Shown here: in pieces, positions 48,306 to 60,970 of the stretch
How the letters are laid out: each line of letters begins with the position of its first letter
How positions within the stretch are numbered: position 1 is the first letter of the stretch
Origin: Neckera pumila
Lineage: Eukaryota > Streptophyta > Bryopsida > Hypnales > Neckeraceae
Length of the DNA stretch: 64,000 bases
NCBI GenBank assembly: GCA_963969595.1
Contig: OZ018408.1
Coordinates: 25,349,371-25,413,370, forward strand
Reading direction: 5' to 3'
Notes under the pieces: model-generated
Databases searched by the model: none
What the model saw: only the letters and a program-made list of their open reading frames with translations
What the model was told of the DNA's origin: nothing
Translations under genes and position numbers: made by a program

Positions 48306-51300
48306 TCATCTCTGCACAATCCAGATCCAAAACAACTATTAGTAAGACCGCATGATTTGACTAAAAATTAGCTATATTGGAGATCGTTTACTGAAGTAGA
48401 TCACGAGAACCTTTTCACAACCAGACTCTGAGAAAGATAATGTAAACAAGGTAGCGACCAGCTCCCACGAACAAATTTGAGAACGATCAATTACTAAGCA
48501 ATTATTTGATCAAAGATTAGAAATGAGTACCTTAGTAGCTGCTAACATCTGAGAACGAGTCCGTGAACGAGTTTCAGGCAGTAATACTATTGCTAAATCA
48601 TTCCCTACCGGAGTCTTCCTCACTTCTTTATGCTGTGATCTTCTGGAGGGCGTCTTTCTTCTAAGATTGTCTTTGGCAGAATCTAGCATTTCTTTCTTCG
48701 ACAATCTTGAAGAGAGAGTCTTCCCTTTCCCTAAATCTTGTGGATTCGGTGACACTTCTTTCTGCTGTAATCTTGTAGATTGACGTCGTACGTCCCATGT
48801 CAGTTCGGGAAGCACAGCCGCTTCTTTCTGCTGGGACCTGGTAAGCGGAGAGCTACCATTCAGTGAGGCTCTAGCATTAGCAATGCGCGTCTTTGGAACA
48901 AGCGCAGTACTGCTTTTCACAGGCACTTTTGTTTGAGCTACATTTGCGTGAGATCGAGTTGCACTCCTTAACTCTCTTGTAGGGGTAACTAAAGATTGTC
49001 CAGAATGCCTCTCTGTTGAATATATGACCATGCCCTTCTGATCGTTTCTGCTTGCTCCTGATCGTTTTGCTTGTGATGTTGCAAGTGGTTCAGGGGTCTT
49101 TTTGTGCGGCAGCACAGGATTCCCACCGGCAACAACCGTAGTCTTAATGTGCTCCCTCTCCACTTTACCTCGACTAGAGCTTGTTTTCTGCCTCTTTGAA
49201 GGCGGGTGAGCCTGTCAAAAAAGCCACTTCCAACCTCAACACCTAAAAATCACTTTCTTGTACAAAATGGACATTAATTTTAGAAAGTGACAGAAATGCA
49301 AGTTTCAAAGGATCAAAGAGTATACTTGCTCCGCGGAATCTCCTCTGCATGGCCTCCAATCACCCTTCTTCCAAACCAAGGACGGCCTCACATTCCAAGT
49401 TTTTACAACAGTTGTACTGCCATCGCCTGTTCATGCCAATCGAAAGAGTATTTGAGACCAAATAATTGAGCCCTAAATAATCCCATATGATTATAGTTCA
49501 AGGATAAAGTTTCCATTGCTAGTTCTTAACGCTATTTCCAGCAGAACTCAAATGAAGAGTGACAATTTACGGTTTATCAGTGAGCTCTGTGGTCATACGC
49601 TTATTATCCCATGAAATTCAGAAGTTTCCACAGAAACCAGTGACTATAAACTGCATACTTTATTCGTGGAGGGTTATTTTCTTGAACTCGGGGAACTAGC
49701 AGGATCGCTGGCATCATTCCTATCGTGAACTGAACATTAAGGTACATATACCAAGCACTATAATCCTGCGATTCACAGAAAAGAAAACTCTACCTTCTTG
49801 AGCTATTTAAAAGAGAGATATAAAGCGAAGTTTTTCAGCTAAAACAAGAACTTGGATAAGCCATGAACCCCCGTAGCCACCAGTTATACCACATATTGCC
49901 AAAAAACGCATGTAAGCAATAGGTAAGAAGATGAGTGCTGCCAACCTGGGAAAAAGACAGTGATATTTGTTTCATCCGCTTCATTTAGGTCTTCAATGAT
50001 TGCTTCCCACCACCTATACAAACGATTTAAGATTTCAAATAGCAGTCAAAAGCTAAAATACACGTAAATTTGCAAATGCAACACTGGAACTGAGAACTCT
50101 GCATTGGTTCAGATTGCCGATGATGAAAAAAGGATCTAAAATAACAAGTTGATAGAGACAAGTACCCGTCCTCGACAAAAGCATCCACACGATCACCAAT
50201 CACCCAATTTTCATAAACCGTGATAAAATGACCACGCTTCTGAGAGCTCGAGAACGGGTGCACTGGACGTATCCACCCCTGAGCAGGTATCACTGTGGTC
50301 CCAAATGAGTTCTCTTCTCTTGACCAATGTAGTGGAAATGACTCCTCAAGATGTGAGCAGCCTGGACAAAAATCAAATGTACAATCAGAAGACTTGGACA
50401 TGATGTCTTCAAAATTTAATTTTCAAAGATAAGTAAAGTGATGAAACAATTGACGTGCAAAGATATTGACCCCCTCCAAATTGTTAAGAGGTACAAGCAA
50501 TTCAGATCCCACGCAATTAAGACAGAGAAAATCAAATTGCCGGATCAACTAGCCAACTTTAGGAACATGAGATAGGAATTGAACAGAGTACGCTTCGCCA
50601 AAATAGCAGGTGAATCTCCTGTGGAGCTGTCTCGAGCAACAGAAAAAGTACAATCAACCTAATGACATGGATTCAACAATATGGAGAAAAGTTCAGGACC
50701 GAAGATTACTGACCATCGTCTGTCATCAAATCATCATACACCACCACTGCCTGTTTAGATGTCATCGAAAGAACTTTCGCAATAAACCACCCGCATTGTA
50801 AGCCATCTTCAGCAGGCATGACCTACAACGCCGTAACAAAATACATTGCATGTCAAATTAAATGTACCTCAATTTACCTACACAAAAATAGCCGGGCAAC
50901 AAAGTAAATGCAGCTCATTTGGCAGGCAATGCCTAAGATAATGATTTCTGTTTCAAATCAAGATTTTATGTTACTGAAATCAATATTTCTAACCTCAACG
51001 GAAGAACCGACTTTGATCAAGTCCAATGTGCCTGTCGTATCCATGCCTCCAGTTTGCTCAACAACCGGAGACCTCTGACCTGCAGAAATCAATGAATTAA
51101 GTAGCATAAGCACAATTGGAGAGATGATCAATCAATCCATAGCTTCGCTAATACTTTCTTCACAAAACTAATCTCTTCTTCGTCGCAACTGTGCACGATA
51201 TCAAGTAGATCAATTAGCTTGCAGCTTGCTCATCCTGGAGCAACGTTATTTTTTCATTACAATTCTGCATTTCTGTTCAAGAGCCTTGTTCTAATATCTC

Positions 51301-53894
51301 GCGTTCTAAATGATGACGCACACTTTTGACAGAATTCTAGATTTCATGAGTTCATAATAGCACAATCTACCATGTCATTACCACCATCCTGGTTTCCCGT
51401 CAGAAACTAAAATAAATCTTTCCCAACTCATTCCTGATCAAGATAAAAATTACCTTGAAACTTTCTTTTGACACCTGCAGCCACAGGTGCGCTACCACAT
51501 GCTACCTGCACATAAATAAGTATGACATTGTTTAGTCCTGAACTGGTTAGTCCTAATACAGTTCCTAACCTCACATTGAACCTTACATCTCAAACGTACA
51601 AAAAGCGGCGTTCCAGGAAGTCCAAGATTTACATCGCGGATCTAACTGCCATCTCTGGGTCTATAGAGACTGACTTCAAGGTAGGATATTCTGGAATGTA
51701 AATGCACTTGCATGACAAGGACTCGGGAGGGAAAATGCTTTGGTTTACTACAGAAAATATAAAAACTTCGTTAGTTTCATACCAGCAGCACGGACTCTTT
51801 TGAATATACAACTTATAATATTATGCACACCTACAAAAGGTAACTGACTTCAAAGAGTTCACTATGCTATTCAATCAGCGCATCAATGATATAATAAAAA
51901 AGCATACAGAATTGAGAGATGCATCAGCTTTCAATACAGCTATAAACAACAGAAGTGGAAATTAAGAACATAGTGATTGTCCAATTCTGAACTTGACAAA
52001 TCCTATCACCTGGAAAATTCTTTGAGTCACATCATCTGCATTTGTAAAGAGAGTAGTACCTTTAAAGGCTGTGGATTCACAAAACTATTTCTTCCTTGAT
52101 ATAGGCTGCCATTATTAATACCAAGATTTGCCAGTGCCTCAATTGATGCCTCAGCTGCTTGCACAGCAGATTTAGCTGCCGAAGCAGCTGCTGAGACTGT
52201 AGTTGCTGCAGACGCTACCCGTGCTGTTTGATAAGATTTTTGAGAAGCACTCCGAGTAGATAGGGATACTGGCCGGGCTTCTAACGCTGCAACTGCCGTG
52301 TTTGGTTTCATCCTACTTCTTGACGCAAGTGCGTTCTCCGCTTGTAGCAAACCAGGTGGATCAGGCTTGAAAGGCACTTGCTTTAAACTAGCAAGCATTA
52401 ACCTTGTGGTAGTATTCACTATATTCGTAACAGCTTGATTTTGGACTGTGGGAACAGTAGCCGTGGCGCCTGTTAGCCCATTTGACTGGCTGCCTGTCTC
52501 CACCAGTTGAGATGAAGGGATATCAGATGCAAGCATTGATTGAAAAAGACCGGAGAAGGAGGCAGGCAATACACCAGATCCAAAATCTGGATCCGTGCAT
52601 TCAGATTGTAGCCGCTGAGCTTCTTCGATAGGTCCTGAATACTCTGTCTCAGCAAAACCTTTACCATTGGAATGCTCCCCTTGTACAGAAGGTAGTTCGG
52701 AAGCGACTTTAGGCGCCTCTACATTCAACGGTTCACGGACTTCATTTTGCAAAAAATCGTCGCTCGAATCGTTCACTGGTTTTGCCGCAGTTTCTACTAC
52801 CTTTCCCTGATACTTTGCATGTTCTGATTCTCTACAAATTGGTGCGTCATTTTCATGCGGAGAAATTTCAGGAAAAGACTCCTTTGAAGCTGGTGCGTCA
52901 TTTTCAAGTGGAGTAATTTCAGGAGAAGACTCCTTTGAAGCTGGTGCGTCATTTTCAAGCGGAGTAATTTCAGGAGAAGACTCCTTTGAAGCTGGTGCGT
53001 CATTTTCAAGCGGAGTAATTTCAAGAGAAGACTCCTTTGAAACCTCATCCTTGTATTCATTAAGTCTCTCCAACGGAAGAATTGAATATGAAGCGCCCAC
53101 TGCATTCGATGGCCGACGGACAATAGCAGTTTCTCCGTGCTGTACTTCATCTGCTATAATTGAAATGATCAAGCAAATCAAATAACGGCCTACCATTAGC
53201 AGAACTAATACTCCATACCACCAGACGCTACTTCTACAAAAGAGTAAAAAGATAAGCAACTGTGAATTTATACTTCAGTGACCATTGCAGGCTGAAAAGT
53301 ATCAATCCAGCTAGCTTCTGCAAGATGAAAACAGAACGATTGACAATTGACGAAAAAATTACCCGATCTTAGATTCAGATTGAATGTGGCCACCAGGTCC
53401 TCCTCTCCATCTGTGCCCTCCCTGAACAAGACAAACATTGATCAGCACGCTGTTGTATTCCGATGTAAAGCTTACAATTGCAGCATAGAACAGAAAGACA
53501 TCGCATAGTACAAACTCGTCATGGTCAACGGATTAATTAGACAAGATATAAATTAAAAGGGATAAACTCACAATGAAGCCTCGCACATGGAAAGCGGGGG
53601 CCATGACATTATATCAGCATGAGAATCAGGGCCAAAAGCTGCAGGTGCCATCTCTGCCTGCTGCAAGTCAATAGCTGAAGCAGAGGGTGCACGAATACTC
53701 CCAATAGGATCAGCCACTAAGAACTTCGAATTACCTGTGCCAAAGACTGTGGGCGTGCTTATTCTATAATCATAGTCTTGCACTTCCGACAAAGCATCAG
53801 AAATTATTGAAGGTGGCAAACCAAGTTCTAGTTCTTCTCGACTGATCTCAACATGTGGATCCATCCCTGTATGCTGCTCCAAATCAAATTCCAT
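48306..53894 (-). CDS. Agenet (Tudor-like) domain protein
   Basis: Probable nuclear chromatin- or RNA-linked protein of the plant Agenet/Royal family; ligand unknown. Twelve exons in consistent phase: 53572-53894, 53363-53421, 52060-53153, 51454-51505, 50994-51079, 50714-50822, 50166-50361, 49946-50013, 49571-49586, 49326-49416, 48531-49211, 48306-48311; about 926 residues. N-terminal half: acidic and disordered, with four 17-residue repeats (SKESSPEITPLENDAPA) around 166-233 and an Ala-rich helix (ASAAKSAVQAAEASIEAL) near 460-480. Agenet pair: VGSSVEVMPAEDGLQCGWF…VVVYDDL near 533-575, then WVIGDRVDAFVEDGWWEAII…ITVFFP and WNVRPSLVWKKGDW near 630-690, matching the family's closing RPSLxW. Basic C-terminus with repeated QQKE motifs. 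The last exon (stop directly after the acceptor) is uncertain; without that splice the frame ends at 48510. Confidence 0.85.
52840..53044 (-). repeat. Four-unit 51-bp in-frame repeat inside the Agenet gene
   Basis: Period 51 bp (ctcctttgaagctggtgcgt core). Encodes four 17-residue acidic Ser/Pro units; the middle two are nearly identical, and the one nearest the C-terminus is diverged. Confidence 0.9.
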
Positions 53895-55690
53895 GAATTC
53901 TAAAGGGACTCACACGAGTTCCATGATCAAAATCGAGGGCCAACGATTCCACACAGCTCCCTTCAAGTTAATCTTCCTCACCAAGAATAACTTGAATCCG
54001 AGAGAGAAAGTGCATTGAAACTCACTTCGGAAACTACTTTGAAACCGGGTCTCTGAAGTAAAAAACCTTTCACCTGACCACTCAAAAAGCTCAATCCAGA
54101 TAAGATTCCATCATCCGCACCCTTTTCTAGCTAATCTTCTTTAAGGAAAACAGTTCAAATTCTCCTTTCTAAGACATCAAACTCAATTACCCTCGATTCC
54201 TCATAAGGAACAACTATCTGCAGTCTGAACTTATGCAGGCATAATGTATCATTCATATTAAAAATGGCAACAATGGCGTGTCTCCAGCGAGACTGTAAGC
54301 TATGTCGGCTCTCTCTTGGCCCTATGTCTATGCTTGACCCAGCACAGACGTCATTGTACAGTCGTGAGGTCAGCCACTATACTAAGTCCCAACTTCGTCC
54401 AATGCTTCTAAAGTTGATGATCTTCAAACTGGAATACCAAATTACTCCATCAGTTACTGTGTCCTCAGAAATGCCCGAATCCAAAGAGGGATTGTTGAAG
54501 ATAGGTTGCCTATCATGATCTTCCACGTTCACCACCAAATGAGCTCCTTGAATGGCGGGTCTCTCCCACGACACTGTCGATGGATTCAATTACTTTAATT
54601 ACTTCTTCGGGAATTCAAACAACACACCTGCTTCGTCACGATTCGCATGTACTCTCTCCACCATAGCCTAGTTCACGTCCTTAGTAAGCCTCTTCAAAAC
54701 AATCCATGACCGGATTACAAATTGTGAGGAGCATGAAATCTGTCCACCATTCCTGCATCCTGATCCTTAAATTGAATCTACATGAGATCATCCAGTCTAG
54801 ACAAACAGTGTACACATGTAAGGAATATTCTCTACTCAATTTACCAAGGACCAGGCAATAACTTGTTAAACTAATAAACAATCGACTCGTCCACTTTCGA
54901 CGCTTCTGATTAGCGGTTTCAAAAGAGAAAATCAAATCAGCAGCAACGTGCCCAGCTAACCTCAATGACTGAACAAGTGCAACTTCGTCACAAACAAATC
55001 ATAATCCTATCGCATTACTAAATTTCGTGACCTTAGTTCTTTGGAACGATCACTTTCCACTCTAAGATTTCCTAATTCACCACACAACAACACCTGAAAG
55101 CAATGCGATGGCAATGCCAATGGCTCCGGCTTCCTCAACGAAATAAAAAAGAATAAATCTATTCCTTTCTTGTTTGAAGTGATCGGTTGCAATTGACTAA
55201 CCCAAAGCCCAACTTCAAATGATAATTGAAACCCTTTTCAATTCTACACCGCAGCTACGGTAGACACGCCTCCCACTCGCTCACAGAGTTTGCAACCGTC
55301 TTCTCTCAGAGGTTGTATTGAGTTCTCAAGGTTGTAAAGGCTCTCTCCGATCCACGATGCCCTAACCACTCCTTATAAAAACCCTAAGATACTGATTGTT
55401 GATACAAACCCGAATGATTACCAAGGGTCCCTCAAGCTTTCGAGTTACTGTAGCTCCTTTGCAGTTTGCCCCTTCTTGGGCTTGATCTACCCTCCAACAT
55501 TCAACATCCCGACAAACATAGCAAGGGAGGAGCATTTAAACCTCGAAGGCAAACACCACAAGGAAGAGTGCCTGCGATAGCACGGGGAGATAGAACTCGC
55601 ATGACGCAGCAAAATTCTCAAAACAAATCAATGACTAAACCTGGTCTGGGCGTTCGAAATTAACCTGGGCGAGAGAAGCTAAATTGCAAA
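53895..55690. promoter_or_regulatory. Agenet 5' region, probable leader intron
   Basis: A candidate acceptor (ccctttag) lies 5 bp before the Agenet ATG. On the plus strand ccttataaaaaccctaag near 55370 combines a TATA-like box with a partial telo-box and could serve a short plus-strand transcript. A small plus-strand frame at 55466-55663 has no family features. No gene supported. Confidence 0.3.
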
Positions 55691-56700
55691 GGACAATGAA
55701 AAACCTCAATCCTCAAGCATCGAGAAGAGCAAGTCCACTAGGTATTACTACAAGGAACAAAGTAAGAAAAAAGGTAGCTGTGACTATCAATTCACGATTG
55801 AACTCAACCACTTGGAATTCTTGAGCAATGCCGGCATTGAGGTTGGCATGGCACTCACAAGCGCATACGAAACCCAAGAAAGAAAATCAATGCAGCCGAC
55901 GAGAATCAGAGCAGCTAGCCTAGCGCAGCACGATGGTGGAAGAACTGAAACTCGGCAAAATTATAAAACGAATGACTGAAGCAGACACTGACTATCACTG
56001 GCCATGAAGAGAGAAATTGCCCTGAAAGTTACATACCAAGAATAAACACAATTCTGGAAACAACAACTTCGCATTACTACTAAATGAAGAAATACGAATT
56101 AAAAAAAGGGCAGCTGCGGGAATCACTAATGAAGCAGCACGTTTGAACACAAGCGCTTGGAGTTCTTGAGCAATGCCGGTATTAGGGTTGGAATGATACT
56201 CACGAGCACACAAGAAACCCAACAAAGCAAATCATAGCAGCGGAAGAGAAACAGAGCAGCTGGCCTAGCGCAGTACGATGATGGAGAAACTGAAACGCGA
56301 GAAGTTGTAATACGAACCACTGAAGCAGCCCTTAATTATCACTGGCCGCGCAAGAGAGAAATTGACCGAAAACACCATACCATGATAAACCTCAATCCTC
56401 AAGCACATCAACTTGGTACTTATACTAAATGGAGAATTGAGAAATTTTGAAAAAAAGAAAAAAAAAGCTGTGGGAATCAACAGTGACACTGCATGCTTGA
56501 ACACACACAAGCGCTTGGGAAACTCCTTCGGCAATGCGGACATTAGGGTTGGTATGCGACACGAATGAGCGATTTAAGAAACTCCGCAAAAGAAAAGGAA
56601 TGCAGCAGAGAGAAGCAGAGAAACTCACCGGAAAATCAACAGAGCTGTAGCATGATCGAAGAACTGAAACGCAGCAGCAATGAGGGAAGCAACAAAAGAG
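55691..56700. repeat. Triplicated ~345-bp block upstream of the Agenet gene
   Basis: Three diverged head-to-tail copies: about 55696-56028, 56029-56380 and 56381-56700. Anchor motifs recur in order: aacctcaatcctcaag, gagcaatgccgg (55824, 56170, 56528 in variant form), a gcagcagag-like run, agcctagcgcag, and gagagaaattg. The third copy carries a strong minus-strand splice donor (CCG/GTGAGT at 56629/56628), so it may include the first leader exon of the Agenet gene. That role is inferred. Confidence 0.7.
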
Positions 56701-57804
56701 ACCGCACAGACTCCGGAGAGACCGATAAGTTTCGGCAGAGAAGACGAACCAGCGGAAACCCGGGAAGGGAAGCTTATATTTTTTCGGTCTCGGTCTTAGG
56801 TTACCTGTACTCTCGGTCTTGAGTTACTGTAACTTACTTCCGAAGTCTCAAGTCTCAACTCCCAAGTACTCTAATCAACTACTTGTGTCAGAATTGCAGC
56901 TGTGAATACGGAATCCATCAATCTATAAGGTAGAACTGCCCAATACCACAGAGATTTTGTCATGACCTTCTCATAGATGAATGCATTGATAGATGAAAGA
57001 TTTGATGATGATTGTCGTGTATCATGACTTTTGTCATGACTAGGGATAGATGAATGATGATTGGTTGTGATAATCAAGGATGGATGAATGCATTGATGGA
57101 TAACTAATTCATGATGTAGTATGAATTAGTGAATAAGCAGAAATTGATTGGAGATAGATATCTCCCAATGATGGATTTATGCACTGGAGTTAGGCAACTC
57201 CCATTGGATGACAAGTGCATTGGATAGACATCTCCAAACGATGGATTTGTGAAGTGGAATTAGACAACTCCACTTGGATGATAGAAATTGGAGTTAGACA
57301 ACTTCAAGTAGAAGATCAAGATTTGATGAGATAGGACTAGATACTTAAAATACTTCTAAGTATGACTAAGACTTTTATTTTAGTGGATGGTTCTAGATAG
57401 AACCAAGAATAGAAAGCTAAAGATAGAAAAAAAGACCTAGTCTATCAGAAAGACTATTAGTCTTTCTTGGATATATAAGATAGAGCTCGAGGTCAAGAGG
57501 CTCTCTTTTGGAGATTGATCTCTTTCTATGATCGGGTGGTTTGAGCTCTTGTGAAACATTTTGTTAACAACTATATTTGAGTCTTTGTTTTGCTTCCATT
57601 GTTATTTGAAGTTACGGACTGTAGGAGGTTTGTAACAGATTTGCTATCCAAATACTTTGGAGAATCTATTTGTTAGCTCACATATTTTTCAGAGATTGAA
57701 AAGTTTGAAAGAAGTCATTTGCAAAAATAATGAACCATTCTGATAAGAAGCAAATTTTTTGTGATTTTTCAAAGCTGAAATGTTAAAGCATGAATAGACC
57801 CTTG
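56701..57804. other. Putative Agenet promoter and repeat-like tract, possible solo LTR
   Basis: About 56740-56830 is a plausible minus-strand promoter. From about 56930 short motifs recur (gatgaatgcattgatagatga; ggagttaga/gcaactcc). A TATA-like box (ggatatataagatagagctc) near 57470 followed by gaggtcaagaggctctc resembles the U3/R part of an LTR, but no matching TG…CA ends or target duplication was found. Confidence 0.3.
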
Positions 57805-58712
57805 TTAACCCCTAAAGGACCAAGGCCTTTTTCTGCCAAAAAACTCTCAAAACTGCCATTTCTAGAGCAAAGAGTAAAAAAATCTGAAAATTGTTTTTTT
57901 TTCACATCCAATTGCAAGATCTTATACCTAACTAGTATGGCAATGTGTGGAAAAAATTTCAGAATTTTTGACCACACAGATTGCAAGATATTTGTATTTT
58001 AAGTGAAAAAAACGAGATTTTCAGCACATTGCGGGACTAGATTTTTTGACTTTGAATATTTTTAACTTAAATTTTTTGCACTACAAAGTTTTGAGCTTTG
58101 AATCTTTAAATCTTGAATTGGGAGTCTGGAAAAAAAAAAAATAATTTTCATTCTTAAAAAATTTGTTAAGTAGAAATAGATACAAGATAGAAGGAAAATC
58201 TAAAATATTAATATCTTTTAGATGGAATTAAAATGCACAAATTTCAATGGTGAGATTGTTTTAGCACAAAAACTAAACCATGTGGAACTTTTTTTTTGAA
58301 AAATTGCAAAAATTGCATTCCAAAATGTATCCTACAAGTTATTTTTTTCAAGAAGATGTTCTAATTGCCCAAAAGACAAGATTGTCCATAACTTTCTCAT
58401 GAAAAATCCAAATGAAATGAATCAAAGCTTTCCAAATAGACAAAAATATAATCTTTAAGCAAAAAAAACTAAATAAATTAAATAAATTTTTTGCAAAATT
58501 ATTTTGCTGCCCCCTCTCCCTTATTTTGAGCTTCTTTGGGCATAACTTTTGTTTCTGGGCATCGATTGCAAAAGAAATTATATTCCCACAAAGCCTATCA
58601 ATTTTTCTATCTCCAAAAAAGTCTTAGAAAATCACGACAAAAATTCAACTTGTAGGTATTTGCCCGAAATTCCATTTGTCCCTTGAAGGGACAATGGTCC
58701 TTTAGGGGTTAA
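57805..58712 (-). mobile_element. TTAA-flanked TIR element, copy 3 (inverted)
   Basis: The ends ttaacccctaaaggacca and tggtcctttaggggttaa are perfect 18-bp inverted repeats with TTAA at both edges; length 908 bp. Internal blocks match copies 1 and 2 in reverse (aaatttcagaatttttgacc, gagcttctttgggcataact, gtaggtatttgcccgaaat). Its clean ends suggest it is among the younger copies. Confidence 0.82.
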
Positions 58713-60743
58713 AGTGTGGGCTTTGACATGTCCGCTTCCCAAATGCGTTGCCATCATGATAAAAAAAGGTGCTAAAATTGTGGTAATGGGTGGGCCACTG
58801 ATGCAAATGGGAAGGTCGTGCAGGTGGTAGAATTGGGTGGATGGTGGTAATGGGCAATTCTACACTACACCCATATTTTAAATCCATACATTACAATTAA
58901 TCGTAAAGTTGGTCCTATGTTTAAAAACTGATGTCAAACAAAAGGTTTTATAAAAAATAGTACAAAACAAACACGGCACCAAATTCCATTAGACCTGAGT
59001 TTTGGTACTTTAAGGAGTTCTGTCTTGTGTTTCTTCGAAACTCTGACTCTTGGTGCATGCACTTTACAATTATAACTGTTAAATTAGGTTGCTTGTTTTG
59101 TTTATATGATGAAATCTCCAAAATCATATGTCCCTAGTTGTGTTCATTAGGCTGTTGGAAAGCTTTCATTGAAGAAGGGTGCACAAACTTTGTTTCATAG
59201 TATTCCAACTCATAGCTTAAAAGATATGGAATTTTGAAGTTTTTATCAATTAAAGAATTTGAAGATTATTTTTCTTTTTATTCTATTATGTTGTAGAAAC
59301 AACATATGATATTCTAATTTTGAATGAAATCATACTCGCTTTCTAGTAAACCAATCTATAGTAGGCATAATGATTGGTTTGCCATATTCGTATTTTTGAA
59401 AATTTGAATTTTTTTTCCTATAAAAAGACAAATGTGAGAAATGGGGAGAGCAATTGAATTATTTTTTTCGGCAAAGTATGGATTAATTATGAATTTTGAA
59501 GTGTGTTGCCCAATTGGCCCAAAAGAGTCTCTAGACTATTCCAAAACCAACAAAAAGTGTATCCATAGTGATCACCTTACTCACTTAAAGTAGTCACAAT
59601 ATTTTCTAACATGGCTACAACATGAAGGCTTCAAAAGCCACTTCTTGTGATGAATTTAGACTCAAAAGGAAGAATTGAAGTTTCAAGTGTAGTCACAAAT
59701 CACTCCATCACCATCATCCAAAATATTCATTGTAGTTACTAATTCAACCTAATGTAGATCAATTATCATTTATTAAATTTTTTTTATCATAGATTGATGC
59801 AAGACTATATAAAATGGGTCATTCTCCAAGCGTTTGTCATGGGTGGTTTGACTATAGCAATGGTCTATATTACTTATAGTCACAATGCATTCATCTAAAG
59901 TATGTATATAATTTGTCATTCAAGCAATGAATTATAGAAGCAACCTGATGCTAACAATATGCTAAAATACGGAATAAATCCTTGATTTTCCAAGCAACTC
60001 AGTTTAAATTGGTTTCATCTAGTCAAATTTTAATATGTCCAATACATTTGTCTAGTTTCATCCATTTATTTTTCTAAAAAATCACATGTCAAATCCACAA
60101 GTTTGTATAGTATGGATTTTGAATACTCCTCTTACAACTATTTTGTGGTTGAAAGAGGACAAATATATTTCACCTTGAAAACTAACTTACCTTGCTTAAA
60201 AGCTAGTCCTTCAAAAATGATTCAATAAATAATAAAACATGAAAATCTTTAAAATCATCATAGTTAGACTTTTCTCATTCAAAGTCGTAACAAACTATAA
60301 TTTAAAAAGAACTTTTAGTTTTTAGTTTCAGATTTTTTAGAAATTACTAGTAAGTGCGCCAATAAATCCAATCATGTACTCCTTCTATTTTTGAAAAAGG
60401 TCCATGTTTCTTTCATAAAACACAAAGGTAATACGGGTCTTTTCACAAACGAAGGGAGATAATATGATCTTTGAGTCAATACTAACAAATGTTTTTTGTT
60501 TAAAGGTCAATATTGAATTATAGCTCAAAGTTGTAGATTTATTACAGATCTTTCATTTCTAATAGCTCAAACTACCTAAGTTTCTATTCAAATATAGTTT
60601 TAATTCTAACTTATATCTATGTGGAATCAATATTAATTTTTTATAAATATGGAGTCAATTTTATTTGCATGTATATTTATAAAGGTTCAAACTTTTGTGA
60701 TGAAGAGGTTATCAAAAGGTTCAGTTTAGAGATTTCTAGAGGT
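58713..60743. other. AT-rich spacer
   Basis: No gene, RNA or clear repeat recognised. Confidence 0.4.
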
Positions 60744-60970
60744 TCCTTCAATAGAGATTTCAATCGGTTGGGATGACAATGCCCAAATTTTGTAAAATAG
60801 ATATTTCTTTACTAAAATTTCTTTGTTGTTTGACCCTTATACTATGATCAATTTTATACATTTGAGTATGATGATACATTTACTTTACCAAAATCTAGAT
60901 AAAATGTAGAAATAACTATTTTACAAGTTTGGACATTGTCATCTTGATATTGAAATCTCTATTGAGGGAA
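60744..60970. repeat. 227-bp inverted repeat (foldback, MITE-like)
   Basis: The left arm ttccttcaatagagatttca…gatgacaatgcccaaat…gtaaaatag pairs with the right arm ctattttac…tttggacattgtcatc…tgaaatctctattgaggga. Arms are about 75 bp at 85-90% by eye, around a roughly 80-bp loop. No clear target duplication. Confidence 0.7.

Noticed and set aside
48190..48320. Downstream frame reading DDLKRRQKDDIYYARG as an extra Agenet exon
   Set aside because: Splicing from 48531 puts it out of phase (stop codon directly after the acceptor). Kept only as probable 3'UTR.
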